Shown: positions 34,129 through 46,678, counted from the stretch's first letter. The stretch: DNA of 64,000 nt from Deltaproteobacteria bacterium HGW-Deltaproteobacteria-19 (GCA_002841865.1 PHBD01000014.1:1-64000), one strand, 5' to 3'. A program made the numbers and translations. The notes: generated from the letters alone by a model not told the origin.

Positions 34129-34914
34129 ATGAAAAAATACGGTTGGTTCTGTCTGCTGCTGAGTTTGCTGGTTCTTTCCGGGTGTACATGTCCGTTGCAG
34201 AAGAACGTGAAAGGCTCTTCCGACCTTCAGATGCTGACGGAGGAATACCCGCCGGTGACGTTCATGAAGGACGGGAAGGTCACCGGTTTCGTCACGGACG
34301 TGGTGCGGGAGATCGCCGCCCGCCAGGGAATCCGGGACAACATCCGGCTGACCTCCTGGGACGAGGCCTACAAAACAGCCCTCAGCAAACCGAACGTGGT
34401 GCTTTTCAGCACGGAGCGGACGGAAAAGCGGGAGCAGCTCTTTCGCTGGGTGGGGCCGGTCGGGAAGAACAGCGCAATCTTATACGCGAAGAAAGGCTCC
34501 GGCATCCGGATCGACAGCCTGGATGACGCCAGAAAGGTTGCCGCCATCGCCACGACGACCGACTGGTTCACGGAACAGAACCTGAAGAGCAAAGGATTCA
34601 CGAATCTCAAAAGCTCGCCCCTTCCCGTCACCAATGTCAGGCAGCTCATGAAGGGCGAGGTTCAGCTTGCCGTCTTCACCGACGTTACCGTCCCGGAGAT
34701 TGTGAAAAATGCGGGATACAGCATGAACGACCTGGAGCCGGTCTTTACCGTGAGCAGCACCTATTTTTATATCGCGATGTCGCGCGGTACCCCCGACGAA
34801 ATAGTTCGGAAGTGGCAGTCCGCCCTGGACGGCCTGAAAGCGGACGGAACCTTCGAAAAGATATACCGGCGCTACCTGCCCAATGCCGATCTCGCCGATC
34901 TTTTGAAAAAGTGA
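34129..34914 (+). CDS. Solute-binding protein family 3 lipoprotein
   Basis: A 261-residue lipoprotein (LLVLSGCTCPL lipobox) with a family 3 periplasmic binding domain: LTEEYPPVTFMKDGKVTGFVTDVVREIAARQG, FSTERTEKREQLFRWVGPVG and VRQLMKGEVQLAVFTDV. It is a paralogue of the binding domain in the gene just upstream, with parallel motifs in the same order, minus the Cache-like part. No ABC permease or ATPase genes accompany either one. They may feed a signalling protein such as the diguanylate cyclase downstream. Confidence 0.87.
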   Translation: MKKYGWFCLLLSLLVLSGCTCPLQKNVKGSSDLQMLTEEYPPVTFMKDGKVTGFVTDVVREIAARQGIRDNIRLTSWDEAYKTALSKPNVVLFSTERTEKREQLFRWVGPVGKNSAILYAKKGSGIRIDSLDDARKVAAIATTTDWFTEQNLKSKGFTNLKSSPLPVTNVRQLMKGEVQLAVFTDVTVPEIVKNAGYSMNDLEPVFTVSSTYFYIAMSRGTPDEIVRKWQSALDGLKADGTFEKIYRRYLPNADLADLLKK

Positions 34915-35307
34915 GGGCTCGGAGAAATCCGGTGTCAAAACTCGATCCCGGGACGAAGCCGGCCAAAGCGCCGATCCCGGTTCCTGCTGGTGCGATCTTG
35001 TGGATATGTTTGAACATAAACATCAGAAAAAGATTCCACGCATGCCTGACGACAAACATTGAAAAACACGCCCGCTTGTTATGAACAAGAGGTCATTTGC
35101 CGGAGATAAAATTGCCCGGTAGCAACTCTTCGGGGGATAAGCCCTCCAACCCTCTTATCATGGCGTACTCGGTTGTATTGGTTTTGGAACGATGAAGAAC
35201 CGCCGGGAAACGAGGCAGCAGGCGGCGAAACAAATCTCCACGTGCAAATCGGGAGGAAAAGATCTATTTGAAAATGGTTTATTGAGCAGCCGGAGGAGCA
35301 ATTTCCC

Positions 35308-36294
35308 GTGACCGGAAACCCCACCTATGAAGCCCTGCAACAAAGAATCAGAGAGCTCGAAGAGGAGTCGATCAAAGGCAAGCGGGCGATAGCGGAGCTG
35401 AGTGAAAGCGAGGAGCGCTATCGCCTTCTGGTCGAGAATGCAAACGAAGCCATTCTGGTAATCCAGGACGGGACGGTTAAATTTGTCAACAACAGGGCGA
35501 TCGCATCGTTTGGTTATTCGGAGCAGGAATTCCTGTCGATCCCAATCCTTGAATTAATCCACCCGGAAGATCGGGACGTGGTGACAGAACGCTATCTTCA
35601 AAAGATTCATGGCGATAAGATGCCCACCCGCTATACCTACAGGACTCTCCGCAAGGACGGCCAGACCCAATGGATCGCAAACAGCTCCGTCATGATCAAA
35701 TGGGAAGGACGACCCGCCACCCTCAACATCATTACCGACATCACCGACCGCAAACGGATGGAGGAGGTGCTCCTGGAAAGCGAAAAAAGATACCGTGAGC
35801 TCAGCATTATCGATGACCTCACCCAGCTCTACAATTCCAGGCATTTTTACAATCAGCTCAAGATGGAAATCGACCGTGCAGACCGATACGGACAGCCTTT
35901 GACCGTTCTGTTTCTTGACCTCGACGATTTCAAACAGTTCAATGATACTTACGGACATGTCGAGGGAGACCGGGTATTGTTGCGACTCGGCCAGGTGGTC
36001 AGAAGTCAATTACGACAGACGGACTCCGCCTATCGTTATGGCGGTGAGGAATTCATTATTTTGCTGCCCATGACCACCAGCAAGGACGGCGTCGTTATGG
36101 CGGAAAGAATCAGGACCGGATTCAAGAGAGAAAATTTTTCAGCCGTGACGGGCAAAGACGTGCATATGACGGTAAGCATCGGGATTGCTCAATACAAGCC
36201 AGGTGAAAACATGAAGGCCTTTGTACACAGGGTTGACCAGCTCATGTACCAGGCAAAGAAGAACGGCAAAGACAGGGTTTGTTCCGAGCCATAG
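35308..36294 (+). CDS. PAS-GGDEF diguanylate cyclase
   Basis: A 328-residue cytoplasmic protein. An N-terminal coiled coil (TYEALQQRIRELEEES) is followed by a PAS domain (YRLLVENANEAILVIQDGTVKFVNNRA, PAC DGQTQWIANSSVMIKW), then a GGDEF domain with the active motif GGEEF (YRYGGEEFIILL) and intact metal site (FLDLDDFKQFNDTYGH). It should make cyclic di-GMP from GTP. An inhibitory RxxD site ahead of GGEEF was not obvious. The start is GTG with CGGAGG upstream. C-di-GMP often controls surface polysaccharides; the glucan synthase gene lies next on the opposite strand. Confidence 0.93.
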   Translation: MTGNPTYEALQQRIRELEEESIKGKRAIAELSESEERYRLLVENANEAILVIQDGTVKFVNNRAIASFGYSEQEFLSIPILELIHPEDRDVVTERYLQKIHGDKMPTRYTYRTLRKDGQTQWIANSSVMIKWEGRPATLNIITDITDRKRMEEVLLESEKRYRELSIIDDLTQLYNSRHFYNQLKMEIDRADRYGQPLTVLFLDLDDFKQFNDTYGHVEGDRVLLRLGQVVRSQLRQTDSAYRYGGEEFIILLPMTTSKDGVVMAERIRTGFKRENFSAVTGKDVHMTVSIGIAQYKPGENMKAFVHRVDQLMYQAKKNGKDRVCSEP

Positions 36295-36636
36295 CCTCCA
36301 GTGGTTCTCCCGGGAATTGCCCTCATGTCAAAAGGGCACTGAACAAGGCGCCGTCAAAGGGTTAACGGCGAAGAAGATCCTCTGTGACCTGCCCACGGAT
36401 CGTTGATCACCCTGATTCGGATTTCTGCCTCGATCTTATCAATGGCATCCCCTCAGGGGAAGGAAGGCCGAATCGGCCGGCGGTGATTGATCCGCTATTT
36501 GTTACATCCTCAAACAAAGTACGCGGCAATTCTGACGGAGATCCAACCTGTCAAACGATAATCCTTATTGACGGAAGAGGCAATCCGGCAAGAGGGAAAT
36601 GCGCCAGGGAACGGCAGGTAGACGATGGCGGTATCG
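36295..36636. other. Convergent intergenic region, no gene recognised
   Basis: About 340 bases between the stop codons of the cyclase and the glucan synthase gene. Two weak hairpins are visible (GCCCT with AGGGC at 36319-36337; CGCCGT with ACGGCG at 36349-36370), neither followed by a T run. Nothing else is recognised. Confidence 0.4.
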
Positions 36637-39600
36637 TTACACGGGACTGAGACGAACTGGCGCCACGACCACTTCTACAAAATGTTCGCGATGATCGTCC
36701 GTCAGGGGAATTGTCTGATCCCGCTGCACGGTCCCGTCAACGGTCACACGCCCTTCATCTTCACCGGTGTGCCTCTGAATGACGTTTATGTGGTAGGTGG
36801 TCTCCCGGTACCGATAATGTACGACGAAACCCTCCCAATCGGCGGGGAGACAGGGCTCGACATGCAGTTTGTCCACTACCAGTCTGAGCCCCAGGAGTGA
36901 TTCCACCATCAGCCGGTACATCCATCCGGCTGCTCCCGTGTACCACGTCCATCCGCCGCGACCTGTGAGGGGCGGGACCGCGTAGACGTCAGCCGCGACA
37001 ACGTATGGCTCCACTTTGTACGTTCCGATCCCGTCAGCGGATCCCCCATGATTCACAGGGTTGATCATGGCAAGGAGCTCCCACGCCCGTCTGCTGTCAC
37101 CCATGGCAGCAAAGGCCATGGCGGCCCAGATGGCCCCGTGGGTGTACTGCCCGCCGTTTTCCCGGACACCGGGAACGTACCCCTTGATATAACCGGGATT
37201 CAAATCCGACGTGTCGAAGGGCGGGTCAAGAAGCTGGATCAACGCGTGGTCCCTGCGCACGAGGTGCTTATCCACTGCGTCCATTGCCATTTGAGAGCGC
37301 GCGGCGCTCCCTGCCCCGGACAGGACAGACCAGCTCTGAGCAATGGAATCAATCCGGCATTCGGGATTACCCGCTGATCCGAGGGGCGTGCCGTCATCGA
37401 AGAAAGCCCGGAGGTACCACTCGCCATCCCATCCATGCTCCTCGATGTTCCGCCGCAGCTTCCCTGCTTCGCTCTCGCAACGCTCTGCAAATGACGAGTC
37501 TCCGCGCATGCGCGCAACGACCATAAACCGCTTGAGTACATCATAGAGGAAGAATGCGAGCCAGACACTTTCGCCTTTGCCGCCTTTGCCCAACATGTTC
37601 ATGCCGTCGTTCCAGTCACCGGAGCCGATGAGCGGCAGGCCATGGTCGCCAAACCTGAGGCCCATCACAATAGCCCGGACACAGTGATCGTAGAGACTGG
37701 TCTTTTCTTCAGACCTGCCCGGCAGATCGTAATAGGAGTCCTCCTCCGCATTGACCAGGCGTCCCTTGAGGAAGCCGACGGGTTCATCCAGCACGCCGGT
37801 ATCTCCGGTGGTTAAAACGTAGCGGCACGTCGCCAGAGGCAGCCAGAGAAAATCATCCGAGCAATGGGTGCGCACGCCCCGGCCCGAGGGCGGATGCCAC
37901 CAGTGCTGGACATCGCCTTCAGAGAACTGCCGTGACGCACTGAGGAGGAGGTGCTCCCGTACGAGGTTTGGCTCGGCATGGGTGAGGGCCATCCCGTCCT
38001 GCAGCTGGTCGCGGAAGCCAAAGGCGCCTCCTGACTGATAGTAACCGCTTCGCCCCCAAAGACGGCAGGCCAGGGTCTGGTACAAGAGCCAGCCGTTGGC
38101 AAGAACGTTGAGGGATGGGTCGGGTGTCTCCACCTGAACGACACCGAGGGTCCGGCTCCAGTACTGCCAGACTGCCTCAAGGGCGACGCGTGCAGCAGCC
38201 GATCCCCGGAAGCGCTGTGCCAGGTTCTCGGCATCATCGGTATCCTGGCCTGCACCTAACGTGAATACGATCTCCCGCTCTTCCCCGTCCGCCAGTTCAA
38301 AAGCCAACTGGATCGCACCGCAGGGATCCAGAGCGGCCCCCACCCGGCCGGAAAGCCTTGACCGTCCCATGGCAGCCGGATGAGCGAGTGTTCCGTTACG
38401 CCCCAGGAATTCCGTCCGGTCTCCGCTCATGGTCCGGGTTTCAGCGTCTACATTGAAAAATGCTACCCGGTTCCCAAATTCAGCATGGTAAGGGTTCCGC
38501 GCAAAGAGGGCGCCGCTTCGATGGTTGATCTCGGTAATGACGTGCATGGCTGATTTGGGCCTCAAATCTCCCAGTACCCACTCCGCATATCCGGTGGCGG
38601 AAAGTCGACGCGACCGGCCTGAGTGGTTACGCACCTTCAGTACCGTAAACTTGACCGGAGCGTCCAGGGCCACGTATACCCAAACCTCTGTGCTGATGCC
38701 CCGTTCCGTGTGCTCGAAGACGCTGTAGCCGAATCCGTGGCGGGTGACGTACGGTGAGGCTCCGCGGCTGGGCAGCGGCATGGGGGACCAGAAATGGCCG
38801 CGGTCTTCATCGCGAATGTAGAAGGCTTCCCCGCTCGCATCGCTGACCGGATCGTTGTACCAGGGGGTGAGGCGGAACTCGTGGGCGTTTTCTCTCCAGG
38901 TATATGCAAGACCGTTTTCCGAGACGACGGTTCCGAAATGCCGGTTCGCCAGCACATTCACCCATGGCGCCGGCGTTACCTGTCCGCGGGCGGTCGAGAT
39001 GATATACTCCCGGCCGTCAGGCGTGAACCCTCCCAGCCCGTTCCCGAACATCAGGTCCTCGCGAACCTTTGCCGCTATTGCCGGGGCCTCGCCTCGTGCG
39101 GTTCGAGGCGGCACGGGGGCCGGCAACATGCCTTCCGTAAGGCTCCCCTGCTTTAAATGGTCCACGAGCGTTCCCCTGCGATCATTTATAATGACGCGGG
39201 AAACCGCCTGGAACAGGAGGCGATCCTCCTTCGATATCTGGCTGGAAGGTCTCACGAAAATTCCACCCGGTCGATCGGTCGCGTTGACTTCCGTGCCGAC
39301 GGCGACGAGCCGCATGATCTGCTCGTGAAGGAGTTGCCGATAGCCCGCTTGATCTTCGTTCCAGATCACCAGGTCCACCGCCAGTCCTTTGAGACGCCAG
39401 TAGGCGTGGGCCTGAACAAGTTGTCGTACAAGGTTGATGTTGGCGGAATCTTCGATCTGCAGAAGCACGATGGGAAGATCGCCGGAAATGGAGTAGCCCC
39501 AGAGGCCGGATTGGCCGCGACGGTTTTTCTTGAGGACTTCGGGTCCGGCACGAAGCGACGAATTTGCGTACAGGACAGACGCGGCCAGACGTCCATAAAG

Positions 39601-42600
39601 CTGCGCATCGGCTTCTGTGGCATTGATCTGCCGCAACAGCACCTGGCTATGGGTCCACGCCAGATTGAAGACACGATCGGCGAGATGCCGGTCCTGGTAT
39701 TTCCCGACAAGGTCCAAGCAGGCATTTCGTGTTTCGGCGATCCCGGTGACGATAATGACGGTTGCCGATTCTTCCGGATCGAGGGTTATTGGATATCGGA
39801 TTGCGACAATCGGATCGAGCACGGAACCCTCGCTATCCGAGAGTCCTGCGGAACATCTCATCGCTTCCGGATCGGCAACGGTGTTTCCGCGACCGATAAA
39901 CCGCATGCGGTCCGTCTCATAAGAGACTTCCCCGGTCTCGGCCCCGTGCACTGCCATGAGATGGAACATCCATGGCGACTGTTCCTCCAGGGAGCGGGGC
40001 CGACGCGTGCAGAGGATGGCCGTCTGTTCGCGAATGATCTCGGTCTGAACAAAGAGATTGCTGAAGGCCGGGTGCAGCGCGTCCTGAGCGGACGATGCCA
40101 GGACGACTTCCGCATAGCTTGTCACTTCGATCGTTCTGCTTGTCCGCGCCTTGTTCGTGATGGTCATCCGGCGCAGCTCGATATCATCCTCCGGCGAAAC
40201 CGCAATCTCCGTATGGGTGTGGAAGTCCTGATCCAGACGACGAAACTCCGCCCGTCCTTCCGAGAATACGGCCTCGTACTGCCGCGAGGATTTGAGAACA
40301 GGCTGGAAGGTCGTTGACCAGAAAGCTCCGGTTGCGAGGTCTCGGATATAGCAGAAGGCGCCCCAGTTATCGCGGGTGCTGTCTTCGCGCCACCGCGTGA
40401 CCGCCAGGTCTTTCCAGCGGCTGTACCCACCGCCCGCGTTTGTGATCATCACGTGATATCTGCCGTTCGACAACAACTGCACTTCCGGTATCGATGTGTC
40501 GGGACTCTTGTAGACGCGGACCGGCATCTCTTCTGCGTCATGAGAGGTTGCCTGCACTTCGGCAAGTTCGGTCGTGTGCGAGTAGAACGCCGTGGCCTTG
40601 GGAACCCGCTCCTGAAGCAACAGCATGGCGGCCTGAAACGAGGGGTCCGACTCGAAGCGCCGCTGCATGGGACGGTTCTGGAGCAGGAAAGCCAGCGACA
40701 GGAGACTCATGCCCTGATGATGGGCCATGAAGGACCGAACCACCGCACTCGATTCTCCCCTTGGAAGATGCGTCGGAGTGTAATCAATCGCTTCGTAGAA
40801 ACCGTACTGCCCCTCTATGCCCTGTGCGGCGAGGGTCTCGAGATTGAGGCAGGCCTTTTCCGGCGCAACCATGAGTGCCAGCGCCGAGGCATAGGGAGCA
40901 ATGACCAGATCTCCGGCGAGACCGCGTTTGAGCCCCAGGCCGGGCACGCCAAAAGGGCCATACTGGTAATTGAGATGACCGTCGATCGTGTTGTGGCCGG
41001 ATTCCGAAACACCCCAGGGTACCCCCCGCGTTTTCCCATACTCGATTTGCCTTGCTACAGCCGCCTTGCAGGTCTCGTCGAGGAGTGTCTCTTCATAGGT
41101 CGGCATGACGAGGAGGGGCATGAGATATTCGAACATGGAACCGTTCCAGGAAAGGAGAATCGGCTCTCCCGCGGCAGTTGTCAGGAGCCGTCCCAAGGCA
41201 AACCAGCTTTCCTGTGGCAATTTTCCCTGGGCAATGGCGACAAAACAGGAGAGTCTCGCTTCCGATGCCAGTAAATCATAGTAACTCTCGTCCCGCCGGT
41301 TTTCACTGATGTTGTAACCGATGGCCAGAAGATGGCGAGTCTCGTCATAGAGGAAGTCATAATCAATGAGGGCAAGTGCACCGCATTGCGATGCCAGGTC
41401 TTCGATGACGGCGATTCTCGCTCCGGCCCGGGTGCCGGCCTCCTCGATGGCTATCGAAAGCTTATCAAGCTGCTCCCGCTCATCCGGCACCTTGGCGTGC
41501 AGGTCTGCCACTTCCGGCAGCAACGTCTTGTCAAAATCGGCCAGTCTGCGCAGTGTCGGAATATCGCCGAGGCCAGGGATGTCGCCGAGCACCCGGGAAG
41601 AAAGCGAAAGGGCGGTCCATGGCGCGAGAAAAGTCAATTCATCGAGGGCCGCCCGGCATTGGCCGGCAAAGGCCCTCATCCACCATGCAGCCTGGCTCTC
41701 AGGATTGGCGTCAAATTCATGTGCCACGTCCAGGGCAGACGCGGTGACGTCAGAGAGCCTCTCCCATGCTGCCTGGCACGTATCCGGCGGGGAGATGCAC
41801 GAAGATGCCAAATCGTCCCTTATCTGAACAAGCCGGGCCGGAATGGGGTCCCCGGCGACGTCCATGAGAACGTTCAGCGTATCGAGGAGCCCGTCGAATA
41901 CCTTTGCCCCCATGATCTTCTCATCGGGGATCTCCGCGATCCCGGCCCGCAGTGTCAACAGATGGGCGGCGAGATTTCCGCTGTCCACCGTTGAAATATA
42001 CATGGGAAGCAGCGGCTTCAGAGACTCCGTGTCATACCAGTTGTAGAAGTGCCCTTTGTGGCGCTCCATGGATTCCATCGTGCGGAGCGCATCAGCCGTG
42101 CGCTTGATGAGCTCCCCTCCGGAAAGATAGCCGAAATCCCAGGCGGATACGTTGGCAAGGAGGGCCAGCCCCATGTTGGTCGGTGACGTGCGATGGGCAA
42201 TCTTGGCCAGCGGCTGTTCCTGGTAGTTGTCGGGTGGAAGCCAATGATCTGCCGGGCCGACGAACGTTTCAAAGAAATGCCACGTCTTTCTGGAGATCTT
42301 TCTCAAAAAGAGGATCTGGTCGGCGGTGAGTTCTGCTTCCCGGCGCTTGAGCGGCTCACTCATCAGCCACACAACCCCGGGAGCCACAAACCAGAGGCAA
42401 AGCACGGGCAAGGCGAAAACCAGGACGTCCGGCCTTGCAATGGCGAGATGGATCGTCACGGCAACGGCAATGGCCGGGCAGATCCACATCGTCCGGAAAG
42501 AGGCAGCAAGGCTTTTCCGGCTCTTGCGATCGGAGTCGCCCGAAGGATTCCATTCCAGAAGCCGCTTTTTCGCAACCAGCAGGCGCCAGAGGGTGCGCAC

Positions 42601-45363
42601 AACAGCATCCATACTGAACAAAGCTTCATAGGGCAGACAAAGAAGCGTAAATGCCGCCTGGCCCAGGCTCCTGGCACTTCCATGCAATGCGGCGATCATG
42701 TGCTGACCGGGAAGGACATCACCCGGCTTCTGAAGGAGATCCGCCAGGGTGCTGATCAGGGAAGGGACCACGATGATGCCCAGCACCGACAAGGTCCACA
42801 GCCAGGGCAGAGGCAAGACGGTCCAGCCGGCAAGAAGCAGGAGCGTCAGCGCCAGAGGCGAAAGGCTTCGCCGGAGGTTGTCGAAAATCTTCCATCGGGA
42901 GAGCAGGGAGAGGGGATTCTTCTGAAAACGTGCATTCGGGCCGGGAACACCCGGCAGGAGCCAGCGGAGGAGCTGCCAGTCCCCGCGAATCCAGCGGTGC
43001 CTGCGACTCACATCGGCGTCGTAGCGAGAGGGGTATTCCTCATAAAGCTGCACATCGCTCAGAAGACCTGCCCGTGCATGGCACCCTTCGATCAGGTCGT
43101 GGCTCAAAATCCGGTTTTCGGGAAAACGTCCCCGGAGAGCCTGTTCGAACGCATCCACCTCATAGATGCCCTTGCCGATGAAGGATCCTTCTCCGAAGAG
43201 GTCCTGGTACACATCGGAGACGACGCGGGTATAGGGATCGATGCCTGCATCACTTCCCCACATGCGGGCATACCGGGAACGGTTCGCCCCGGGCAGGCTC
43301 ACGGCCACCCGTGGCTGAAGGATGCCGTATCCGGCACAGATACGCTGCCTGTCTTCATCGTATTGCGGACGATTCAGTGGGTGTGCCATGGCCCCCACGA
43401 GCTGCCGCGCCGCGTCACGGGGGAGTTGCGTATCCGTGTCGAGGGTGATGATATATTTAACCTTTTCCAGTCCTTCCGTATCGCCGACGATGAGCGAAAA
43501 GCACTCTCTCGAGCCGCCACGGAGGAAGGAATTCAGTTCCGCAAGCTTCCCGCGTTTGCGTTCGTAACCCATCCAGATATGGTCCTGGGGATTGAAGCGG
43601 CGTGGACGATGGAAAAGAAGAAACATGTCTTTTTTTGAAGTTCCGTATTTCTTGTTCAGATCTTCGATTCCCTGCCGGGCCAGCAACAGGAGCGGCCCGT
43701 CATCCGGCAATGATTCATGGCTTGCATCCCGAAAATCGGTGAGCAGCACAAAACGCAGGTTTTCGTCGGTATTTGCCAGGAACCTGACCTCCAGCGCTTC
43801 CATCAGATGATCGATGCTTCCCGCACTCGTAATCATGGTTGGAACCACGACCAGGGCAGACGATTCCGGAGGAATTCCTTCGGAAAAATCCATTCGGGGA
43901 AGCGGATGGGGCGCCACAAGGAGCGTCGTCAGCCAGTTGACCAGGGCAATCGCCAACTGGCTGACACCGAGCAGGGAGACGATCGCCGTCAGCCAAACCC
44001 ACGGCCCGCGCAATCCGCCGGAGTGGGCCTCAGCAAGCAGACATCCGGTGAAGATTGCCGTGAGCACACAGATCGTGCCCAGGTAGAAGGATAAGGGAAA
44101 TCGGTGGATGACCCTTCGGATCGCGTCAGCGCAGGACAGACGCACCCCGGCACGTCTTTCGAGCAGAGCCAATCCCTTGTCCATCAAGTAGAAGCCGACG
44201 TGATTCTCACGATCGCCGTCGTCGGACTTCCCCTCGTCCTTTCCGGCGAGGTCGATCACGGCGCGCGCCACCTCGATTTCGGACAGCAGGCTGCTCTTCG
44301 CTATCTTCTCCACGATGTGACGGTATTGATCACGAGTGGCGAAATCCATCCTCCCATACACACCGGCAGGATCTTCGAAGAGGGTCTGCTCGACCGCACT
44401 CATGGTTTCGACGAATTTGCGCCAATCCATGGCGCCCAGAAAGCGGAGGCTGCCGATGCTGTTGCTGATGGAAAGCTGATCTGCCGCCTGCTGCTGGTTC
44501 TCCGACTGCACCAACTGTTCAATCGTCAGACTTGACTCGGAGAGTTGCTGCTCAATCCAGGTAAGGGGCAATGCGAGAGCGAGCCCCTGACCCTGCAGAC
44601 GGCGTGCAAACTCTGCCACGAAGGAACTGACCATGGGAGGCTTTGAGTGCGCCATGTCGGCAATGACCAGGATCAGGTTCTTCGGGCTTCTCAGGGCGGT
44701 TTCGGTGATCCGGTCGGCCCAGTAATCGGCACGGTTCTGATCATTCGTGTCGGCAGCAATCCGCGTTGCCACGCGCCGTAGATTCTCAATCAGCGCCAGG
44801 CGGATCATGATGGGAATGGCCCATAATTCGCCCAGTTGCAGCACGGTGACGGTCTGATAGGCAGCCACGAAACTCCTGAGGCTCTCAGGATCCACCCGGC
44901 CATCGCCATGAGAGATCGTCTCCAGGGCAATGTCATATACTCGGGGAAGATTTCTTGACGGACCCTTTTGCAAGCGGGGCAGTCCCTTGCTGTACCCCTT
45001 TGGCAGGTGTCTCTTGGCAATGCGAATCTGTTCTTCGATAAGGTAGAAATTGTCGAGGAGCCATTCTCCTGCCGGAGTAATCCTCCGGTTTCCTTTTACG
45101 GCCTTTGTGAGCAGGTTTCGAACTTCATGGAGGATGCCTTCATTCTCATCGAGACGCGCCAGCAATTGCTCGGGGGCATGGCCTGTGCCCAGCGCGTGTG
45201 CTGCGGCAAGGGTCTTGCCGTGTTGCTCCATCTGAGCGGTGCTGAATAACTCCGATCTGAGGGGCGGCTCATCCCCGACGCGCATATGCGGCGGACCTAT
45301 TGCGTGGAGCCGCCTCCATAATGGGCGCAGACTTCCGATCATGGTCGTGCTGAGGGACGCCAA
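36637..45363 (-). CDS. ndvB: Cyclic beta-1,2-glucan synthase (NdvB/ChvB-like)
   Basis: A 2908-residue giant, the usual size for NdvB/ChvB. The N-terminal region ends in two membrane helices near 430-490. A GT84 glycosyltransferase part follows with [13 protein letters not shown] (near 641) and a QxxRW-like [14 protein letters not shown] (near 790), then more membrane helices. A glucoamylase-like domain covers roughly 1360-1560 ([17 protein letters not shown]). The C-terminus has paired GH94-type domains with the phosphorylase catalytic Asp in [10 protein letters not shown] (near 2580). The family makes, cyclises and trims beta-1,2-glucans for the periplasm. Start is TTG, supported by GAGGAG upstream. 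No ndvA-like exporter is adjacent. Confidence 0.92.
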   Translation of the reverse strand: MASLSTTMIGSLRPLWRRLHAIGPPHMRVGDEPPLRSELFSTAQMEQHGKTLAAAHALGTGHAPEQLLARLDENEGILHEVRNLLTKAVKGNRRITPAGEWLLDNFYLIEEQIRIAKRHLPKGYSKGLPRLQKGPSRNLPRVYDIALETISHGDGRVDPESLRSFVAAYQTVTVLQLGELWAIPIMIRLALIENLRRVATRIAADTNDQNRADYWADRITETALRSPKNLILVIADMAHSKPPMVSSFVAEFARRLQGQGLALALPLTWIEQQLSESSLTIEQLVQSENQQQAADQLSISNSIGSLRFLGAMDWRKFVETMSAVEQTLFEDPAGVYGRMDFATRDQYRHIVEKIAKSSLLSEIEVARAVIDLAGKDEGKSDDGDRENHVGFYLMDKGLALLERRAGVRLSCADAIRRVIHRFPLSFYLGTICVLTAIFTGCLLAEAHSGGLRGPWVWLTAIVSLLGVSQLAIALVNWLTTLLVAPHPLPRMDFSEGIPPESSALVVVPTMITSAGSIDHLMEALEVRFLANTDENLRFVLLTDFRDASHESLPDDGPLLLLARQGIEDLNKKYGTSKKDMFLLFHRPRRFNPQDHIWMGYERKRGKLAELNSFLRGGSRECFSLIVGDTEGLEKVKYIITLDTDTQLPRDAARQLVGAMAHPLNRPQYDEDRQRICAGYGILQPRVAVSLPGANRSRYARMWGSDAGIDPYTRVVSDVYQDLFGEGSFIGKGIYEVDAFEQALRGRFPENRILSHDLIEGCHARAGLLSDVQLYEEYPSRYDADVSRRHRWIRGDWQLLRWLLPGVPGPNARFQKNPLSLLSRWKIFDNLRRSLSPLALTLLLLAGWTVLPLPWLWTLSVLGIIVVPSLISTLADLLQKPGDVLPGQHMIAALHGSARSLGQAAFTLLCLPYEALFSMDAVVRTLWRLLVAKKRLLEWNPSGDSDRKSRKSLAASFRTMWICPAIAVAVTIHLAIARPDVLVFALPVLCLWFVAPGVVWLMSEPLKRREAELTADQILFLRKISRKTWHFFETFVGPADHWLPPDNYQEQPLAKIAHRTSPTNMGLALLANVSAWDFGYLSGGELIKRTADALRTMESMERHKGHFYNWYDTESLKPLLPMYISTVDSGNLAAHLLTLRAGIAEIPDEKIMGAKVFDGLLDTLNVLMDVAGDPIPARLVQIRDDLASSCISPPDTCQAAWERLSDVTASALDVAHEFDANPESQAAWWMRAFAGQCRAALDELTFLAPWTALSLSSRVLGDIPGLGDIPTLRRLADFDKTLLPEVADLHAKVPDEREQLDKLSIAIEEAGTRAGARIAVIEDLASQCGALALIDYDFLYDETRHLLAIGYNISENRRDESYYDLLASEARLSCFVAIAQGKLPQESWFALGRLLTTAAGEPILLSWNGSMFEYLMPLLVMPTYEETLLDETCKAAVARQIEYGKTRGVPWGVSESGHNTIDGHLNYQYGPFGVPGLGLKRGLAGDLVIAPYASALALMVAPEKACLNLETLAAQGIEGQYGFYEAIDYTPTHLPRGESSAVVRSFMAHHQGMSLLSLAFLLQNRPMQRRFESDPSFQAAMLLLQERVPKATAFYSHTTELAEVQATSHDAEEMPVRVYKSPDTSIPEVQLLSNGRYHVMITNAGGGYSRWKDLAVTRWREDSTRDNWGAFCYIRDLATGAFWSTTFQPVLKSSRQYEAVFSEGRAEFRRLDQDFHTHTEIAVSPEDDIELRRMTITNKARTSRTIEVTSYAEVVLASSAQDALHPAFSNLFVQTEIIREQTAILCTRRPRSLEEQSPWMFHLMAVHGAETGEVSYETDRMRFIGRGNTVADPEAMRCSAGLSDSEGSVLDPIVAIRYPITLDPEESATVIIVTGIAETRNACLDLVGKYQDRHLADRVFNLAWTHSQVLLRQINATEADAQLYGRLAASVLYANSSLRAGPEVLKKNRRGQSGLWGYSISGDLPIVLLQIEDSANINLVRQLVQAHAYWRLKGLAVDLVIWNEDQAGYRQLLHEQIMRLVAVGTEVNATDRPGGIFVRPSSQISKEDRLLFQAVSRVIINDRRGTLVDHLKQGSLTEGMLPAPVPPRTARGEAPAIAAKVREDLMFGNGLGGFTPDGREYIISTARGQVTPAPWVNVLANRHFGTVVSENGLAYTWRENAHEFRLTPWYNDPVSDASGEAFYIRDEDRGHFWSPMPLPSRGASPYVTRHGFGYSVFEHTERGISTEVWVYVALDAPVKFTVLKVRNHSGRSRRLSATGYAEWVLGDLRPKSAMHVITEINHRSGALFARNPYHAEFGNRVAFFNVDAETRTMSGDRTEFLGRNGTLAHPAAMGRSRLSGRVGAALDPCGAIQLAFELADGEEREIVFTLGAGQDTDDAENLAQRFRGSAAARVALEAVWQYWSRTLGVVQVETPDPSLNVLANGWLLYQTLACRLWGRSGYYQSGGAFGFRDQLQDGMALTHAEPNLVREHLLLSASRQFSEGDVQHWWHPPSGRGVRTHCSDDFLWLPLATCRYVLTTGDTGVLDEPVGFLKGRLVNAEEDSYYDLPGRSEEKTSLYDHCVRAIVMGLRFGDHGLPLIGSGDWNDGMNMLGKGGKGESVWLAFFLYDVLKRFMVVARMRGDSSFAERCESEAGKLRRNIEEHGWDGEWYLRAFFDDGTPLGSAGNPECRIDSIAQSWSVLSGAGSAARSQMAMDAVDKHLVRRDHALIQLLDPPFDTSDLNPGYIKGYVPGVRENGGQYTHGAIWAAMAFAAMGDSRRAWELLAMINPVNHGGSADGIGTYKVEPYVVAADVYAVPPLTGRGGWTWYTGAAGWMYRLMVESLLGLRLVVDKLHVEPCLPADWEGFVVHYRYRETTYHINVIQRHTGEDEGRVTVDGTVQRDQTIPLTDDHREHFVEVVVAPVRLSPV

Positions 45364-45693
45364 GTTGAATATCTCCTCATTGTAGGTTGCGTTTAGATCA
45401 ACCAGATTGCGAATATGGCAGCGTCTTGGGCTCCCGCTCCTCGTTGATCACGGGTGTGCTGGTGTAAAGTGGGTACATGTCACTTTTTATCTACATACAG
45501 TCTATCCGCTTGATGGGTGACTTACCAGTTTTATTATTAGGTGACAGTGTTTCTCGTGAACAGATGTAAACGCGACAACATGAGTAGTTATACTGAGTCG
45601 CCTAAAAACAACGAACAAAAAGTCTTAAAAATAATGTTTCTTCTAATAATGATCACCGATACCGCACCCCATATATTGTAGTCGATCTTCTCT
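45364..45693. other. AT-richer intergenic region between divergent genes
   Basis: This stretch upstream of the glucan synthase gene is much AT-richer than its surroundings and contains no convincing ORF. It must hold the synthase promoter on the minus strand, but no clear hexamers were recognised there. It may be foreign DNA or a worn mobile-element scar, although no terminal repeats are visible. Confidence 0.4.
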
Positions 45694-45722
45694 TGACACA
45701 TAAGATTCTTCTTCATATGCTT
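45694..45722 (+). promoter_or_regulatory. Sigma-70-type promoter
   Basis: TTGACA (45694-45699), 17-base spacer, TATGCT (45717-45722). It points to the hypothetical gene at 45896, giving a leader of about 165 bases that contains a small hairpin (CACCC/GGGTG at 45777-45791). Confidence 0.6.
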
Positions 45723-45895
45723 CCGCTGTGAAAAAACGATGCCTTATCTAATTCGTTGACGAGTTTATAATCCTACACCCCTGGAGGGTGCTATGGACTG
45801 AAGATCAAAATCCCGATTCTCAAAAAGAGAGGGATTTATTATTTTGAAATACGATGGATAAGCGAATATCCCAAAAGAGGCATGGGGGTGAACTC

Positions 45896-46417
45896 ATGAA
45901 AAAGAACCGTTCGCACGAAAAGCGGGGGGAATCCGGCCCTGTGATACCTCTGTCGGAAAGCAAGATACTATCGCACCTTTCCGGTATCAAGGTTGTGAAG
46001 AAAGGGGAAATACCTGCCGACATTCAGGCAAACACCGAAATTTATGATTTGTTAATTCTACCCACTTTTACATTATGTGCATGCTATCTGGGATATGCGA
46101 ATTATAAAATACTGGGGCAAGAAAAAGTTGATATTCCCGTCGGCTTGATCTGGGACCTGTTTAACTTCACGTCCGGTATGACCACCGGCGGGCAAATCAT
46201 GGATCGGCATCTGATGATCATCGAGAAGTCTTTTGAATTGCTTGGCTTCCATGCAGATCTTTCAGTCAAGGATAAAAATATTGTTGTCATTGATGGAATC
46301 ACAAAGATTACGGACAGAGAGAGCGGTAAGACGAAATACGTTGGGTTCAACGAAAAAGGCATAAATCCGGATATTTTCCTGCATATGTTGATGCGCGCTT
46401 TACTCAGGGGCACTTGA
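45896..46417 (+). CDS. Hypothetical protein
   Basis: A 173-residue soluble protein from ATG 45896, which has GGGGGTG upstream; the track start 45854 has none. It contains IYDLLILPTFTLCACYLGYANYKILGQEKVD and VIDGITKITDRESGKTKYVGFNEKGINP. No family was recognised. It is AT-richer than its neighbours, like the region before it, and has its own promoter, so it may be a recent arrival. Confidence 0.65.
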   Translation: MKKNRSHEKRGESGPVIPLSESKILSHLSGIKVVKKGEIPADIQANTEIYDLLILPTFTLCACYLGYANYKILGQEKVDIPVGLIWDLFNFTSGMTTGGQIMDRHLMIIEKSFELLGFHADLSVKDKNIVVIDGITKITDRESGKTKYVGFNEKGINPDIFLHMLMRALLRGT

Positions 46418-46678
46418 ATGCATCCTCTTGAAAGTGCCGTAATATTCGTTGAAATGGACCAGTTTGCTGCCTACGAAACGGCACACCGGGCCATTGCTGT
46501 CTGCAGTGATGATCATTTCCGCCGAGCCGGCCGGCCGGTTCAAAAGAAAGCTCAAACTCACATTTACAGATGAAAGTGATATAAAGATCGGCATCGACAA
46601 CAACCACCCAAGTCGGTCCAGACGGCAAAGCACATAGAAAAAGCAGAACCTGCAACTCGTTGGAGGAAACGCCGGGCC

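Noticed and set aside
35074-35180. Structured-looking leader upstream of the diguanylate cyclase, considered as a c-di-GMP riboswitch
   Set aside because: The conserved GEMM core sequences could not be found; only a short CTTGTT/AACAAG hairpin is clear.
42193-43638. 481-residue plus-strand ORF within the glucan synthase
   Set aside because: Antisense to the conserved GT84 region; no family signal.
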